Assembly: GCA_963785415.1 (NCBI GenBank)
Contig: CAWAVB010000001.1
Location: 1,488,001 to 1,552,000 of the forward strand
Origin: Bog-793 sp963785415
Lineage (GTDB): Bacteria > Actinomycetota > Acidimicrobiia > Acidimicrobiales > Bog-793
Direction: 5' to 3'
DNA length: 64,000 nucleotides
Positions 51,141 through 59,606 of this stretch are shown one piece after another. The position numbers and the translations under genes were made by a program. The notes under the pieces are model-generated. The model had not been told where the DNA came from. It did no database searches and saw nothing but the letters and a program-made list of their open reading frames with translations. Position 1 is the stretch's first letter; every line of letters starts with the position of its first letter.

Positions 51141-52393
51141 GTGTCTCCTCTGCCTTGCAAGGGGAGCCGGAGCGTGAACGTCGAGCCCTCCCCTTCGCGC
51201 GACTCGACGCTGACACTCCCGTGGTGGCTGTTGGCGACGTGGCGAACGATCGAGAGGCCAAGGCCCGTCCCGCCCGTCGAGCGGCTCCGTCCGTGGTCGA
51301 CGCGGTAGAAGCGCTCGAAGATCCGCTCGAGATCCCGGGTCGGGATCCCCAACCCCTTGTCGGCGACGGCGACGACGATGTCGTCGCCGTCGACGGTTCC
51401 AGTGAACTCGACGATCCCGCCTTCGTACGAGAACTTCACCGCGTTCTCGAGCAGGTTGTAGAGCGCCGAGGTCAGCTGACGCCGGTCTCCGAGCACCGCC
51501 ACGGGTGGCGATGGCTCCTCGAGCTTGATCTCGACATCGCGTTGCTCGGCCGCGGCGTGGACGCGCTCGACGGCTTCGGCCATGACGAGGTTGACGAGCA
51601 CGGGTTCGCGCGGCGGCGACTCCTCGTTCTCGATGCGCGAGAGGTCGAGAAGGTCGTCGATGATGCGCGAGATGCGAAACGCCTCGGAGTGGATCCGTTG
51701 GGCGAGACGCCGGGAAACCTCGGGCTCGGTCTCGGCAAGGAGCGTCTCGGCGAGGAGGCCGAGCGCGCCCATCGGCGTCTTCAGCTCGTGGCTGACGTTG
51801 GCGACGAAGTCGCGGCGCACCTCCTCGAGCCGTCGTCGCTCGGAGACGTCGTCGATGATCGCGATGACCCCGAGCGCGCGTTGGCCGTTGTCGATGCTCT
51901 CGGTGCGGACCGACAGCGTCCGGCGCGGCGGACCGTAGAGTTCGAGCGTGCGCTCCTCGGAGGCGCCGGGGGAGGTGGAGGCGAGCAGGTCGTCGACGGC
52001 CTGCGCGGCAAGGGCGTCGCCGTGGCGGCTACCCATCAGCGCGACGGCGCAGCTGTTGCGGAAGACGAGGTCGCCGCGTTCGTCACAGACGACTACCGCC
52101 TGGGTGAGGGTGTCGAGGACGCGGCGTAAGCGGATCGCGTCGGCACTCGAGTCGGCGACGGTCTCAGCGGCATGCTCCGTCGCGCGCTCGACGTGACCGA
52201 GCGCGTCCTCGACCCCCTTCGGGTCCTTCGGCAGCGGGTCCGCGCCGAGCCGATCGCCAAGGGATACGAGGCGTTGTTTCAGCTCTTTCACCCCGCGACG
52301 GCTGCCGATCGCGTACGCCGCTGCGATGAGGACGACGGCGACGGCGGCTGCGATCGCAATGTCGGGGGTCGTCGCGCGCAGCACGGCGATCAC
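51137..52393 (-). CDS. senX3: Sensor histidine kinase SenX3
   Basis: 418 residues from a GTG. There is one N-terminal helix (IAIAAAVAVVLIAAAYAIGS), then a coiled segment, a PAS-like domain (about 90-185), and a HisKA domain with the phosphorylated His202 in DFVANVSHELKTPMGAL. The ATPase domain has ALYNLLENAVKFSYEGG (N box), VADKGLGIP (G1) and GGTGLGLSIV (G2). A single short membrane helix and a PAS domain fit SenX3, which senses phosphate status through the Pst system. Divergent from the secretion cassette. Confidence 0.92.
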   Translation of the reverse strand: MIAVLRATTPDIAIAAAVAVVLIAAAYAIGSRRGVKELKQRLVSLGDRLGADPLPKDPKGVEDALGHVERATEHAAETVADSSADAIRLRRVLDTLTQAVVVCDERGDLVFRNSCAVALMGSRHGDALAAQAVDDLLASTSPGASEERTLELYGPPRRTLSVRTESIDNGQRALGVIAIIDDVSERRRLEEVRRDFVANVSHELKTPMGALGLLAETLLAETEPEVSRRLAQRIHSEAFRISRIIDDLLDLSRIENEESPPREPVLVNLVMAEAVERVHAAAEQRDVEIKLEEPSPPVAVLGDRRQLTSALYNLLENAVKFSYEGGIVEFTGTVDGDDIVVAVADKGLGIPTRDLERIFERFYRVDHGRSRSTGGTGLGLSIVRHVANSHHGSVSVESREGEGSTFTLRLPLQGRGDT

Positions 52394-52466
52394 GGGAGCC
52401 GCCGGGGAACTCGCACGCCTCCAGCATTGCAGTTCGACGGACGATTACCGGGTCTGAATATGAAAT

Positions 52467-52481
52467 ATGTTGAAACAACAT
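52467..52481. promoter_or_regulatory. AT-rich palindrome in the senX3/secretion-cassette divergent region
   Basis: ATGTTG-AAA-CAACAT is a perfect 6-bp inverted repeat inside a short AT-rich island in the 226-base divergent region. It lies 73 bases from the senX3 start and 138 from the first gene of the cassette. It could be an operator or part of the promoters. Confidence 0.45.
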
Positions 52482-52619
52482 GACATAGAGTGTAAGGTGA
52501 TGGCCACGCGGTAGACCCTGCCGGATCACCCGGAGTCGGGCCGCCGCCTTCGTCGGGACCGCCCGGCCGTCCGGCTGTCGGGGCCGGACCCTGTGACCGC
52601 CATCCCGAGGAGGTGCACC

Positions 52620-52940
52620 GTGTCGACGGTCTTCGTCACTCTGTTCGAGCGCTTCAGCGAATCCGGGGCGCTCTCCCTCGACCCGAACGCCGGCGGCCTG
52701 CCGGGGAGCGGAACGCTGCAGGATCTCGTGAACGGGATCGGATTCTGGGGGCTGCTCGCGGCTCTCGCCGGTCTGATCATCGGCGCCGCGACGTGGGCGC
52801 TCGGAGCGCACACGAACAATTACCAGAACACCTCCACGGGCCGACGCGCCGTGCTCGTCTCGGCTGCTGCCGCGCTCGTCATCGGCGCGGCGCCGACGCT
52901 TCTCAACTTCCTTTTCAGCGCCGGCCAGGGTCTGCACTGA
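52620..52940 (+). CDS. Small two-helix membrane protein, VirB2-like/DUF6112-like
   Basis: 106 residues from a GTG with a strong GAGGAGG upstream. There are two hydrophobic helices (IGFWGLLAALAGLIIGAATW and VSAAAALVIGAAPTLLNFLF) separated by a short polar loop with HTNNYQNTSTGRR. Size and topology match VirB2/TrbC pilin-like proteins and the small membrane proteins that precede actinobacterial conjugation operons. No signal peptide is obvious. It is first of five genes of a secretion-like cassette. Family identity is inferred from topology and context. Confidence 0.62.
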   Translation: MSTVFVTLFERFSESGALSLDPNAGGLPGSGTLQDLVNGIGFWGLLAALAGLIIGAATWALGAHTNNYQNTSTGRRAVLVSAAAALVIGAAPTLLNFLFSAGQGLH

Positions 52941-52943
52941 GCC

Positions 52944-54071
52944 GTGGGCGATATCTCCATAATCGCCGGCGCCATCGGGCATGGCTCGGTCCTCGGGGGG
53001 ATCATCTCGTTCAGCGTCGGCGCGCTCGTTAACGGATTGCTCAACGGCATCACGAGCTGGATCGAGAGCGGGACGGCGATGCTGCTCGCGGCGTTCGGCC
53101 ATGCGCTCGAATCGACGACGAGCTCACCGCTCGGCAACGGCTTCGGCACCGAGTTCAGCGTCGTGTGGAGGATCGGTGCCGTCCTCACGCTGCCCTTCCT
53201 GCTCCTCGCGACGATCCACGCCGTCGTCCGGCAGGACCTCAGCCTGATCACGCGGGCGGTGTTCGTGAGGCTGCCGTTCGCCGTGCTCTTCGGGGTCGTC
53301 GCCGTCGCGATCGTCACCCAGGCGCTCGTCGTGACCGATCAACTCAGCTCGACGTTGCTCGCCACCGCCGGGCATCCCGCCCGTGTCGAGATCGACCAGC
53401 TGGTTGGGGCGTTCACCCCCGGCCTCGGCGGCCTCGCCCTGTCCGGGTTTACCGGCGTCCTGCTCGCGCTCCTCGCCGCGGCGGTGGCGTTCATCCTCTG
53501 GGTGGAGCTGATTGTCCGCTCAGCGGCGGTGGCGGTCGCGACCCTCTTCATCCCCATCGCGCTCGCCGGCCTCGTGTGGTCGGCGACGGCTCACTGGGCG
53601 CGCCGGGTCGGCGAGACGCTCGCCGCGCTCGTCCTGTCGAAGCTCGTCATCGCCGGCGTGCTCGCCCTGGCGGCGCTGTCGATCGGGGAGGCGTCCGGGC
53701 TTGGCGGCGTTATCCAGGGCATCGCGCTGCTCGTTCTCGCGGCGCTGTCGCCGTTCACGTTGCTGCGCCTGATCCCGGCCGTCGAGTCGGGAGCCGTGTC
53801 GCACCTCGACGGTCTCGCGCGACGTGGGATTCGCGCCGGAGCCGCCGCCGCGACCTTCGTCGCCGGAGCGGGAGACGTCCTCGCCGCTGACGTCGCAACG
53901 AGCGGCGACGCAGGTGTGGGATTTGCGCGGGGGGCGCAACTCGGAGGGGCGGAGTACCTGGCCACGGTGGCGCAGATTCGTGAGGAGATCGCCCAGCGAG
54001 ACGCCTCGGCTGTTCCTTTCGACACCGGCTCGCCCGAATCGCCTTCTGGTCCCGGGGGAGACGGTGCCTGA
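52944..54071 (+). CDS. VirB6/TrbL-like polytopic membrane protein
   Basis: 375 residues from a GTG three bases after the preceding stop. About six membrane helices lie between residues 60 and 280 (for example GAVLTLPFLLLATIHAVV; TGVLLALLAAAVAFILWVEL; AVAVATLFIPIALAGLVW). The C-terminus is hydrophilic. The layout, with an amphipathic N-terminus (VNGLLNGITSWIESGTAML) and a conserved FIPIALAGLVWSATAHW segment, fits VirB6/TrbL channel proteins of Gram-positive type IV systems. It overlaps the SCO6880-like gene by eight bases. Confidence 0.72.
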   Translation: MGDISIIAGAIGHGSVLGGIISFSVGALVNGLLNGITSWIESGTAMLLAAFGHALESTTSSPLGNGFGTEFSVVWRIGAVLTLPFLLLATIHAVVRQDLSLITRAVFVRLPFAVLFGVVAVAIVTQALVVTDQLSSTLLATAGHPARVEIDQLVGAFTPGLGGLALSGFTGVLLALLAAAVAFILWVELIVRSAAVAVATLFIPIALAGLVWSATAHWARRVGETLAALVLSKLVIAGVLALAALSIGEASGLGGVIQGIALLVLAALSPFTLLRLIPAVESGAVSHLDGLARRGIRAGAAAATFVAGAGDVLAADVATSGDAGVGFARGAQLGGAEYLATVAQIREEIAQRDASAVPFDTGSPESPSGPGGDGA

Positions 54072-55488
54072 CGAGAGCGAACGATTCCGGTTCGGCCCCC
54101 GCGACCGCAGCGGTCTCATCGTCGGGGCCCGCACGGCCCAGGTGGCCGTCGTCGCCGGCGCGCTCGTCCTCTCCGTCGTCGTGCTCCGCGCGCTTCGCGG
54201 GCCGGTCCGCGGGGTCGTCGCGGTTTCTATCGTGCTCGTCGCGGTCGGATCGGTGACCTGGCCGGTCAACGGGCGGACACTCGACGAATGGGTTCCGGTC
54301 GTCGTCCGTTTCGTCGTGGCGCGGTTTCTGGGAGAACACCGGGACGCGGTCGCCGTTCACCGCCGCGGCGACGCCCGGAGGGCACCGTCGGTGTTCGGCG
54401 CTTTCGAGGTGTTCGAGGTCGCCACGCGCTCTGCAGGCCCGGTCGGCGTCGTGCGGGACCGGCGGTACGGGACGCTTACGGCGATGGTCGCCCTGGGTGG
54501 CGAGTCGTTCGCCCTGCTCGGCGAGACCGAACGGGCGCGCCGGATCGACGGTTGGGCGAGCGTGCTCGCCGGTGTCGCCCGCGACGCCGGTTCGGTCCAC
54601 CGACTGCAATGGCTCGAGCGGACGGTTCCTGATCCCGGCGACGCGCTGCTCGCCCATCTCGAGGCGGCCGTCGAGGCGTCGGGCGGCTTCGATCCGGCGA
54701 TCTTCGCCGCCCAGCGCTCGTATCGCGAGCTGCTCGCCACCGAGTGTCCCCGGATGCTCGCCCACGAGCTCTACCTCGCGCTCAGTGTGCGCAGCGCGCG
54801 CCGCGGACGCGGCGCGCAAGGGATGGGTGCGGCGCTGCTCGAGACGGAGATCACCCTTCTTGACGAGCGCTGCCGACGCGCGGGGATCGAGGTGGGCGGC
54901 GTGCTCACGGGTCCTGGCGTCGCGACGGCGCTTCGCCGCGGCTTCGAAGTCGTGCCCTCGGCGAAGCCGGCGGAGTGGGGGTGGCCGGTCGCGGTCGAGT
55001 CGAGCTGGACGACGATTCGGACCGACGGGATGTGGCACGCGACGTTCTGGATCGCGGAGTGGCCGCGGCACGAAGTCGGCAGCGACTTCCTCGTGCCGCT
55101 GCTCGTCGGCTCGGGCGAACGCCGCGCCGTGTCGGTCGTCATGGCGCCCGTTCCGCCGCTAAGGGCCGTGCGCACCGCCGAGCACGCCAGCACTTCCGGG
55201 GTCGCCGACGCCGAACTCCGCCGTCAGCACGGCTTCGCTCTCACGGCGCGGGTTCGACGCGAGCACGAAGCGGTCGTGCGCCGGGAGCACGAGCTCGCCG
55301 AGGGCCACGGCGCCTACCACTTTTCCGCCTACGTGACGGTCAGCGCACCGGGACCAGGCGAGCTCGACCGGGCCTGCCGCCGGGTGGAGCACTCCGCAGC
55401 CCTCGCGGGACTGGAGATGCGTCGCCTGTACGGCACGCAGGCCGACGCGTTCTGCTGCACGCTTCCGGTCGGCCGGGGATGCGAATGA
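54064..55488 (+). CDS. SCO6880-family protein: VirB3/PrgI-like helices plus VirB4 N-terminal-like domain
   Basis: 474 residues from a GTG inside the end of the VirB6-like gene. Two early helices (VAVVAGALVLSVVVLRAL and VVAVSIVLVAVGSVTW) resemble a PrgI/VirB3 membrane anchor. The rest is soluble, with segments such as AFEVFEVATRSAGPVGVVRD and WTTIRTDGMWHATFWIAEWP that match the SCO6880 family of Streptomyces-type conjugation loci. No Walker motifs are present. The following gene supplies an ATPase, so together they look like a VirB4 divided into two proteins. Confidence 0.72.
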   Translation: MPDESERFRFGPRDRSGLIVGARTAQVAVVAGALVLSVVVLRALRGPVRGVVAVSIVLVAVGSVTWPVNGRTLDEWVPVVVRFVVARFLGEHRDAVAVHRRGDARRAPSVFGAFEVFEVATRSAGPVGVVRDRRYGTLTAMVALGGESFALLGETERARRIDGWASVLAGVARDAGSVHRLQWLERTVPDPGDALLAHLEAAVEASGGFDPAIFAAQRSYRELLATECPRMLAHELYLALSVRSARRGRGAQGMGAALLETEITLLDERCRRAGIEVGGVLTGPGVATALRRGFEVVPSAKPAEWGWPVAVESSWTTIRTDGMWHATFWIAEWPRHEVGSDFLVPLLVGSGERRAVSVVMAPVPPLRAVRTAEHASTSGVADAELRRQHGFALTARVRREHEAVVRREHELAEGHGAYHFSAYVTVSAPGPGELDRACRRVEHSAALAGLEMRRLYGTQADAFCCTLPVGRGCE

Positions 55489-56735
55489 AGCTGCCGGCGC
55501 ACGAGGCGACGACGGCACAGCTCGGCGCGGTGTATCCGTGTGTGGCGACGCGCCGGTTGCCGGCGGCTGGCGTGCTCGTCGGGCGCGACGCGTTCGGCGG
55601 ATGCTTCGTCCACGATCCGTTCGAGCTGTATCGGGCGGGGGTCGTCACGAACCCGAACATGCTCGTGCTCGGTCAGATCGGGCGGGGCAAGTCGGCGTTC
55701 GTCAAGACCTACCTGTTGCGCCAGGCGGCGTTCGGGCGGCGGATCGTGATCCTCGACCCGAAAGGCGAGTACGGGCCCTTCGCCAGGGCGCTCGGTACCG
55801 AGCCGATCGCCCTGCGCCCCGGGGGCGCGGTCCGACTGAACCCGTTGGACGCCGCCCTGGCGGCGGGCCATGACGCTGCGGCGCAGTCGAGGATCTCGGT
55901 CGTGGCCGATCTCGCCGGCGCCTGCCTCGGCCGGCCGCTCGGCCCCGCCGAATACGCCGCGATCGAGCTGGCGCTCGACCGGGCCTGCGGGGAGAGTGCG
56001 ACGCCGACCCTGTCGACGGTCGTCTCGGCCCTCCTCGCCCCGCGACCCGAAGCGGCGCGGGCGATCGGCTGCCGCGTCGCCGACCTCGCCGCCGATGGAC
56101 GCGAGGTCGGCCTCGAGCTCCGCCGGCTCGTCTCCGGCGAGCTGGCGGGGATGTTCGACGGCGCCACGTCGCCCGGGGTCGACCTGTCGGCTCGGGTCGT
56201 CGTCGTCGACCTTTCGCACGTCTACAACTCGCCCGCGCTCGGTGCGCTCGTCACGTGCGCGGCCGGGGCGCTCGGGCGCATCTGGGACCAGCCCGGCACG
56301 GCCCAGACTTTCCTCGTCATCGACGAGGGATGGGCGGTCGTCCACAACCCCGGCGCGGCGAGGTTCCTGCAGGCCTCGTTCAAGCTCGCCCGGGCCCGGG
56401 GGGTCGCCAACATCATCGTCGTCCACCGGGCCTCGGATTTCGCCGCGTCGGGTCCGGCTGGTGCCGAGGCCGTCCGCCTCGCCGAGGGTCTCGTCGCCGA
56501 CTGCGAGACGATCGTCTGCTACGCGCAGGCCGACGCCGAGGTCCCCGTGGCGGCGCGCCTTTTCGGACTGTCGGAGACCGAGTCGAGGCTGCTACCGAAG
56601 CTCCGACGGGGGGTGTCGTTGTGGCGCGTCGGTACCCGGCCGTACCTGGTCGAACACCGCCTCGCCCCCGCCGAGCGGGAAATCGTCGACACCGACGCCC
56701 GGCTCGTCACTGGGTGGGACCTCCCGCGAGCGTGA
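55485..56735 (+). CDS. VirB4/TraC-type ATPase
   Basis: 416 residues from an ATG at 55485 (ATGA overlap); an ATG two codons upstream is equally possible. Walker A is LGQIGRGKSAFVKTYLLRQA, followed by IVILDPKGEYGPFARALG. Walker B is FLVIDEGWAVVHNPGAARFL, and NIIVVHRASDF resembles the sensor region. It is much shorter than a full VirB4 (about 800 residues) because the N-terminal domain is missing. It should power assembly or transport in a type IV secretion-like machine. Coupled by GTGA to the VirD4-like gene. Confidence 0.88.
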   Translation: MKLPAHEATTAQLGAVYPCVATRRLPAAGVLVGRDAFGGCFVHDPFELYRAGVVTNPNMLVLGQIGRGKSAFVKTYLLRQAAFGRRIVILDPKGEYGPFARALGTEPIALRPGGAVRLNPLDAALAAGHDAAAQSRISVVADLAGACLGRPLGPAEYAAIELALDRACGESATPTLSTVVSALLAPRPEAARAIGCRVADLAADGREVGLELRRLVSGELAGMFDGATSPGVDLSARVVVVDLSHVYNSPALGALVTCAAGALGRIWDQPGTAQTFLVIDEGWAVVHNPGAARFLQASFKLARARGVANIIVVHRASDFAASGPAGAEAVRLAEGLVADCETIVCYAQADAEVPVAARLFGLSETESRLLPKLRRGVSLWRVGTRPYLVEHRLAPAEREIVDTDARLVTGWDLPRA

Positions 56736-58537
56736 CCGCCAGCCGGGACGCGAGAACTCGTCGGTCCCCCCCTTCGAGGACCCTTCGAGCGCCGGGGTCG
56801 AATCGGTCGGGCGGGCGTGGCGAGGCGCTCATCGTCGTCGCAGTCGGCGGCCTATCCGGGCTCTGCTGGGTCGCCGGGGGGTGCGCGACGTTCGTCGCCG
56901 GCCACGGTTGGCACGAGGTGCGGCCGAGCGCTGCCCTCGGCCTCCTCGTCGGTCTGCTCTGCCACTCACGTACCCCCGGGCGGGCGTGGCCGCCGGCCAT
57001 CCGGCGCTTCCTGCCGCCGGCGGGGGTTGTCTGGGCGGTGTTCGGCTTCGTCGCGACGAGCTTCTGTCTCGGGGCGGGTCTCGTTCTTCGTAGGGTGCGG
57101 ACCCGGCCGATTGGCACCCGGCGACCCGTCGACGATGGGGCGGTCTGGGCGCAAGGAGCGAGCCTTCGACCGCTCACCGTTCGAAGGCCCGGTGCCGGCC
57201 GCCTCGTCGTCGGACGCGTCGGACGAGCCCTCCTCGCGGTCGAACGGGGCCACTCGCTGCTCGTCGTCGGGCCGACGCAGTCAGGCAAGACATCGGGGCT
57301 GGCGATCCCCGCGATCCTCGAATGGGAGGGCCCGGTCGTCGCGACGAGCGTGAAGACCGACCTCGTGCGCCACACCGCCGCGTGGCGGGGATTGCTCGGC
57401 GACGTGCTCGTCTACGACCCGGGCGGTGTCACGGGGGTACCGGGAGCGGGCTGGTCTCCGCTCAGCGAGGCGCGCGACTGGTCCGGGGCGCGAAAAGTCG
57501 CGGCGGGACTGTGCGCCGTGCAGCGGGCCGGCGGAGTTCCCGAGGACGCGGCCTTCTGGATGGCGCTCGCCGAGAAGATGCTCGGCCCGATGCTCCTCGC
57601 CGCGGCGGCGTCGGGGCGGTCGATGGCCGACGTCGTGGCGTGGGTCGATTCCGGCGAGGTCGCCGAAGTGCTCGACGCCCTCGAGGCCGCGGGGGCCAGG
57701 GAAGCGCTACGTGCCGCGCAGGCGAGCTTCTCGCGCGAGGAACGCCAGCTGAGCTCCGTGTACGCGACGGCCGAGACGGTCGTCGCGGCATTCGGCGATC
57801 CCGCAGTCGCCGCCTCAACGGTGCGCCACGACATCACCGCGGCGCGACTTCTCGACGGAGGGACGGGGACGCTGTTCCTCGTCGCGCCGGCGCACGAGCA
57901 GGAACGGCTCCGGCCCGTCTTCGTCGCCGTCCTCCGGTGCATCCTCGAGGGCGCAGTCGCGAGGGCGTCGAGGACGGGTCGTCTCGACCCGCCGCTCCTC
58001 GTCGTGCTCGACGAGGCCGCCAACATCGCGCCGCTCGCGGATCTCGACGCGCTCGCCTCGACGGCGTCGTCCCACGGGGTCCAGCTCGTCACCGTCTGGC
58101 AGGACTTCGCCCAGATCGAGGCCCGCTACGGGGGACGCGCCGCGACGGTGGTGAACAACCACCGGGCGAAGCTCGTTTGTTCGGGGGTCGCCGACCCAAC
58201 GACCCTCGAGCAGGTGTCCCGGCTGATCGGCGACGAGCAACAACCGGTGGAGACGCTGACGGTCGACCGGGCCGGTGCGGCGTCGACGACTCGCAGCCGG
58301 GCTGAACGGCGCCTCGCCCCGGCGGCATCGCTGCGGCGGATCGAACCGGGCGAAGCCGTCCTTTTGTACGGGCATCTCGCGCCGGTGCGGCTGGCGCTGC
58401 GCCCCTACTACGCGGCGGGCGAGTTGCAACGCCGGGCGGGTCTGGCGGCGCCGGGTGCCCGCCGGCGGGGTCGGCGCCTCGGTTGGGACGCCCGTCCCCG
58501 CCGGTCGACGGCGGCCCCCTCGAAAACAGGTCAATAG
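56732..58537 (+). CDS. VirD4/TraG-type coupling ATPase
   Basis: 601 residues from a GTG overlapping the VirB4 stop. Two or three N-terminal helices (LIVVAVGGLSGLCWVAGG; PPAGVVWAVFGFVATSFCLG) precede the cytoplasmic motor. Walker A is LVVGPTQSGKTSGLAIPAIL, Walker B is LLVVLDEAANIAPL, and VQLVTVWQDFAQIEARYGG is the usual TraG-type motif after it. Coupling proteins recruit substrate, usually a relaxase-DNA complex, to the channel. No relaxase is encoded nearby, so the substrate is unknown. Confidence 0.9.
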   Translation: MTASRDARTRRSPPSRTLRAPGSNRSGGRGEALIVVAVGGLSGLCWVAGGCATFVAGHGWHEVRPSAALGLLVGLLCHSRTPGRAWPPAIRRFLPPAGVVWAVFGFVATSFCLGAGLVLRRVRTRPIGTRRPVDDGAVWAQGASLRPLTVRRPGAGRLVVGRVGRALLAVERGHSLLVVGPTQSGKTSGLAIPAILEWEGPVVATSVKTDLVRHTAAWRGLLGDVLVYDPGGVTGVPGAGWSPLSEARDWSGARKVAAGLCAVQRAGGVPEDAAFWMALAEKMLGPMLLAAAASGRSMADVVAWVDSGEVAEVLDALEAAGAREALRAAQASFSREERQLSSVYATAETVVAAFGDPAVAASTVRHDITAARLLDGGTGTLFLVAPAHEQERLRPVFVAVLRCILEGAVARASRTGRLDPPLLVVLDEAANIAPLADLDALASTASSHGVQLVTVWQDFAQIEARYGGRAATVVNNHRAKLVCSGVADPTTLEQVSRLIGDEQQPVETLTVDRAGAASTTRSRAERRLAPAASLRRIEPGEAVLLYGHLAPVRLALRPYYAAGELQRRAGLAAPGARRRGRRLGWDARPRRSTAAPSKTGQ

Positions 58538-58596
58538 CTGGACTTTGATCGCGCCCGGCAACCGTCGGGAAGGTTTCATGCGGCCGTCATCATTCG

Positions 58597-58628
58597 GTTA
58601 CCTCGAGTTCTCTCGGGGTTCAAGTCGC
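58597..58628 (+). promoter_or_regulatory. Pho-box-like direct repeats upstream of pstB
   Basis: Three units, GTTACCTCGA, GTTCTCTCGGG and GTTCAAGTCGC, repeat at 10- and 11-base spacing and end 53 bases before the chosen pstB start. Actinobacterial PhoP/RegX3 sites are tandem 11-base units beginning GTTCA. The match and its place before a pst operon make phosphate control likely. Confidence 0.6.
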
Positions 58629-58681
58629 CTATGTACGGTCAGGGCGGCGTGGAAAACCCCCTCCGACCAAAGGTGACGGCA

Positions 58682-59494
58682 GTGAGCGAGAGCGGTCGTG
58701 CCGTCGGTACGACCCTGCTCGAGGACACCGACGTCATGCACGCCCACCAGGTGTCGCTCGGATTCGGGCCGACGACGATCATGCAGGACATCAGCGTCGG
58801 ATTCCCCAGAGGAACGATCACCGCGCTCATCGGCCCGTCGGGATCCGGCAAGACAACCTTTATTCGTTCGCTGAACCGGATGAACGACAAGGTTCGTGAC
58901 TTCTGGCACCACGGCCAGATCTCGCTTTACGACGACGAGATCTACGCCGATGAGATGGACCCGCTCGTGCTGCGCCGACGCGTCGGCATGGTCTTCCAAC
59001 GGCCGAACCCGTTCCCGATGTCGATCCTCGACAACATCGTGTCGGGAGTACGCGCCCACCGGTTGGCGAAGCGGTCGGACATGCGCGACATCGCCGAGAC
59101 CCGTCTCGCCGAGGTCGGTCTGTGGAGCCACGTGGCGGACCGGCTCAACGACTCGCCGTTCCGGCTCTCCGGTGGCCAGCAGCAGATGCTCTGTCTCGCC
59201 CGGGCCCTCGCCGTCGAGCCTGAGGTGCTCCTGCTCGACGAGCCGACATCGTCGCTCGACCCGCGCTCGACCGAGGCGGTCGAGGAGCTTGTCCGGCGCC
59301 TCACCCCCGCCCTCACGGTGATCATCGTCACGCACGACCTGCACCAGGCTCACCGCCTCTCGGACAACACGATCTTTTTCTACGAGGGCCGGATGATCGA
59401 GACGGCGCCGACCGCACAACTTTTCTCTCGCCCCGAGCGTCCCGAGACCGCTCGGTACATCGGAGGCGACGTCGATCCCACAGGGGGTCAATGA
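58682..59494 (+). CDS. pstB: Phosphate ABC transporter ATPase
   Basis: 270 residues from a GTG at 58682 with AAAGGTGA upstream. An ATG at 58631 is open but lies against the Pho-box-like repeats and lacks a ribosome site. Walker A is IGPSGSGKTTFIRSLNRMND, the signature is RLSGGQQQMLCLARAL, and Walker B is VLLLDEPTSSLDPRST. VFQRPNPFPMSILDNI is the PstB-typical Q-loop. It comes first in this pst operon, whereas it is usually last. Confidence 0.94.
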   Translation: MSESGRAVGTTLLEDTDVMHAHQVSLGFGPTTIMQDISVGFPRGTITALIGPSGSGKTTFIRSLNRMNDKVRDFWHHGQISLYDDEIYADEMDPLVLRRRVGMVFQRPNPFPMSILDNIVSGVRAHRLAKRSDMRDIAETRLAEVGLWSHVADRLNDSPFRLSGGQQQMLCLARALAVEPEVLLLDEPTSSLDPRSTEAVEELVRRLTPALTVIIVTHDLHQAHRLSDNTIFFYEGRMIETAPTAQLFSRPERPETARYIGGDVDPTGGQ

Positions 59495-59606
59495 CCCGGG
59501 ATCGGCCCAGGTTCCAGGGGACCGGTGACGGAGCCGGATTCTTCTGGTGGCAATTGCCCCGCAGACCGCCCTCTGGGCGGAAGACCGAAAGGAGCACCAA
59601 GGCGAG

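Noticed and set aside
52620..58537. Full conjugative element (ICE)
   Set aside because: No relaxase, integrase, partition gene or att repeat was found in the window, so only a secretion-like cassette is claimed.
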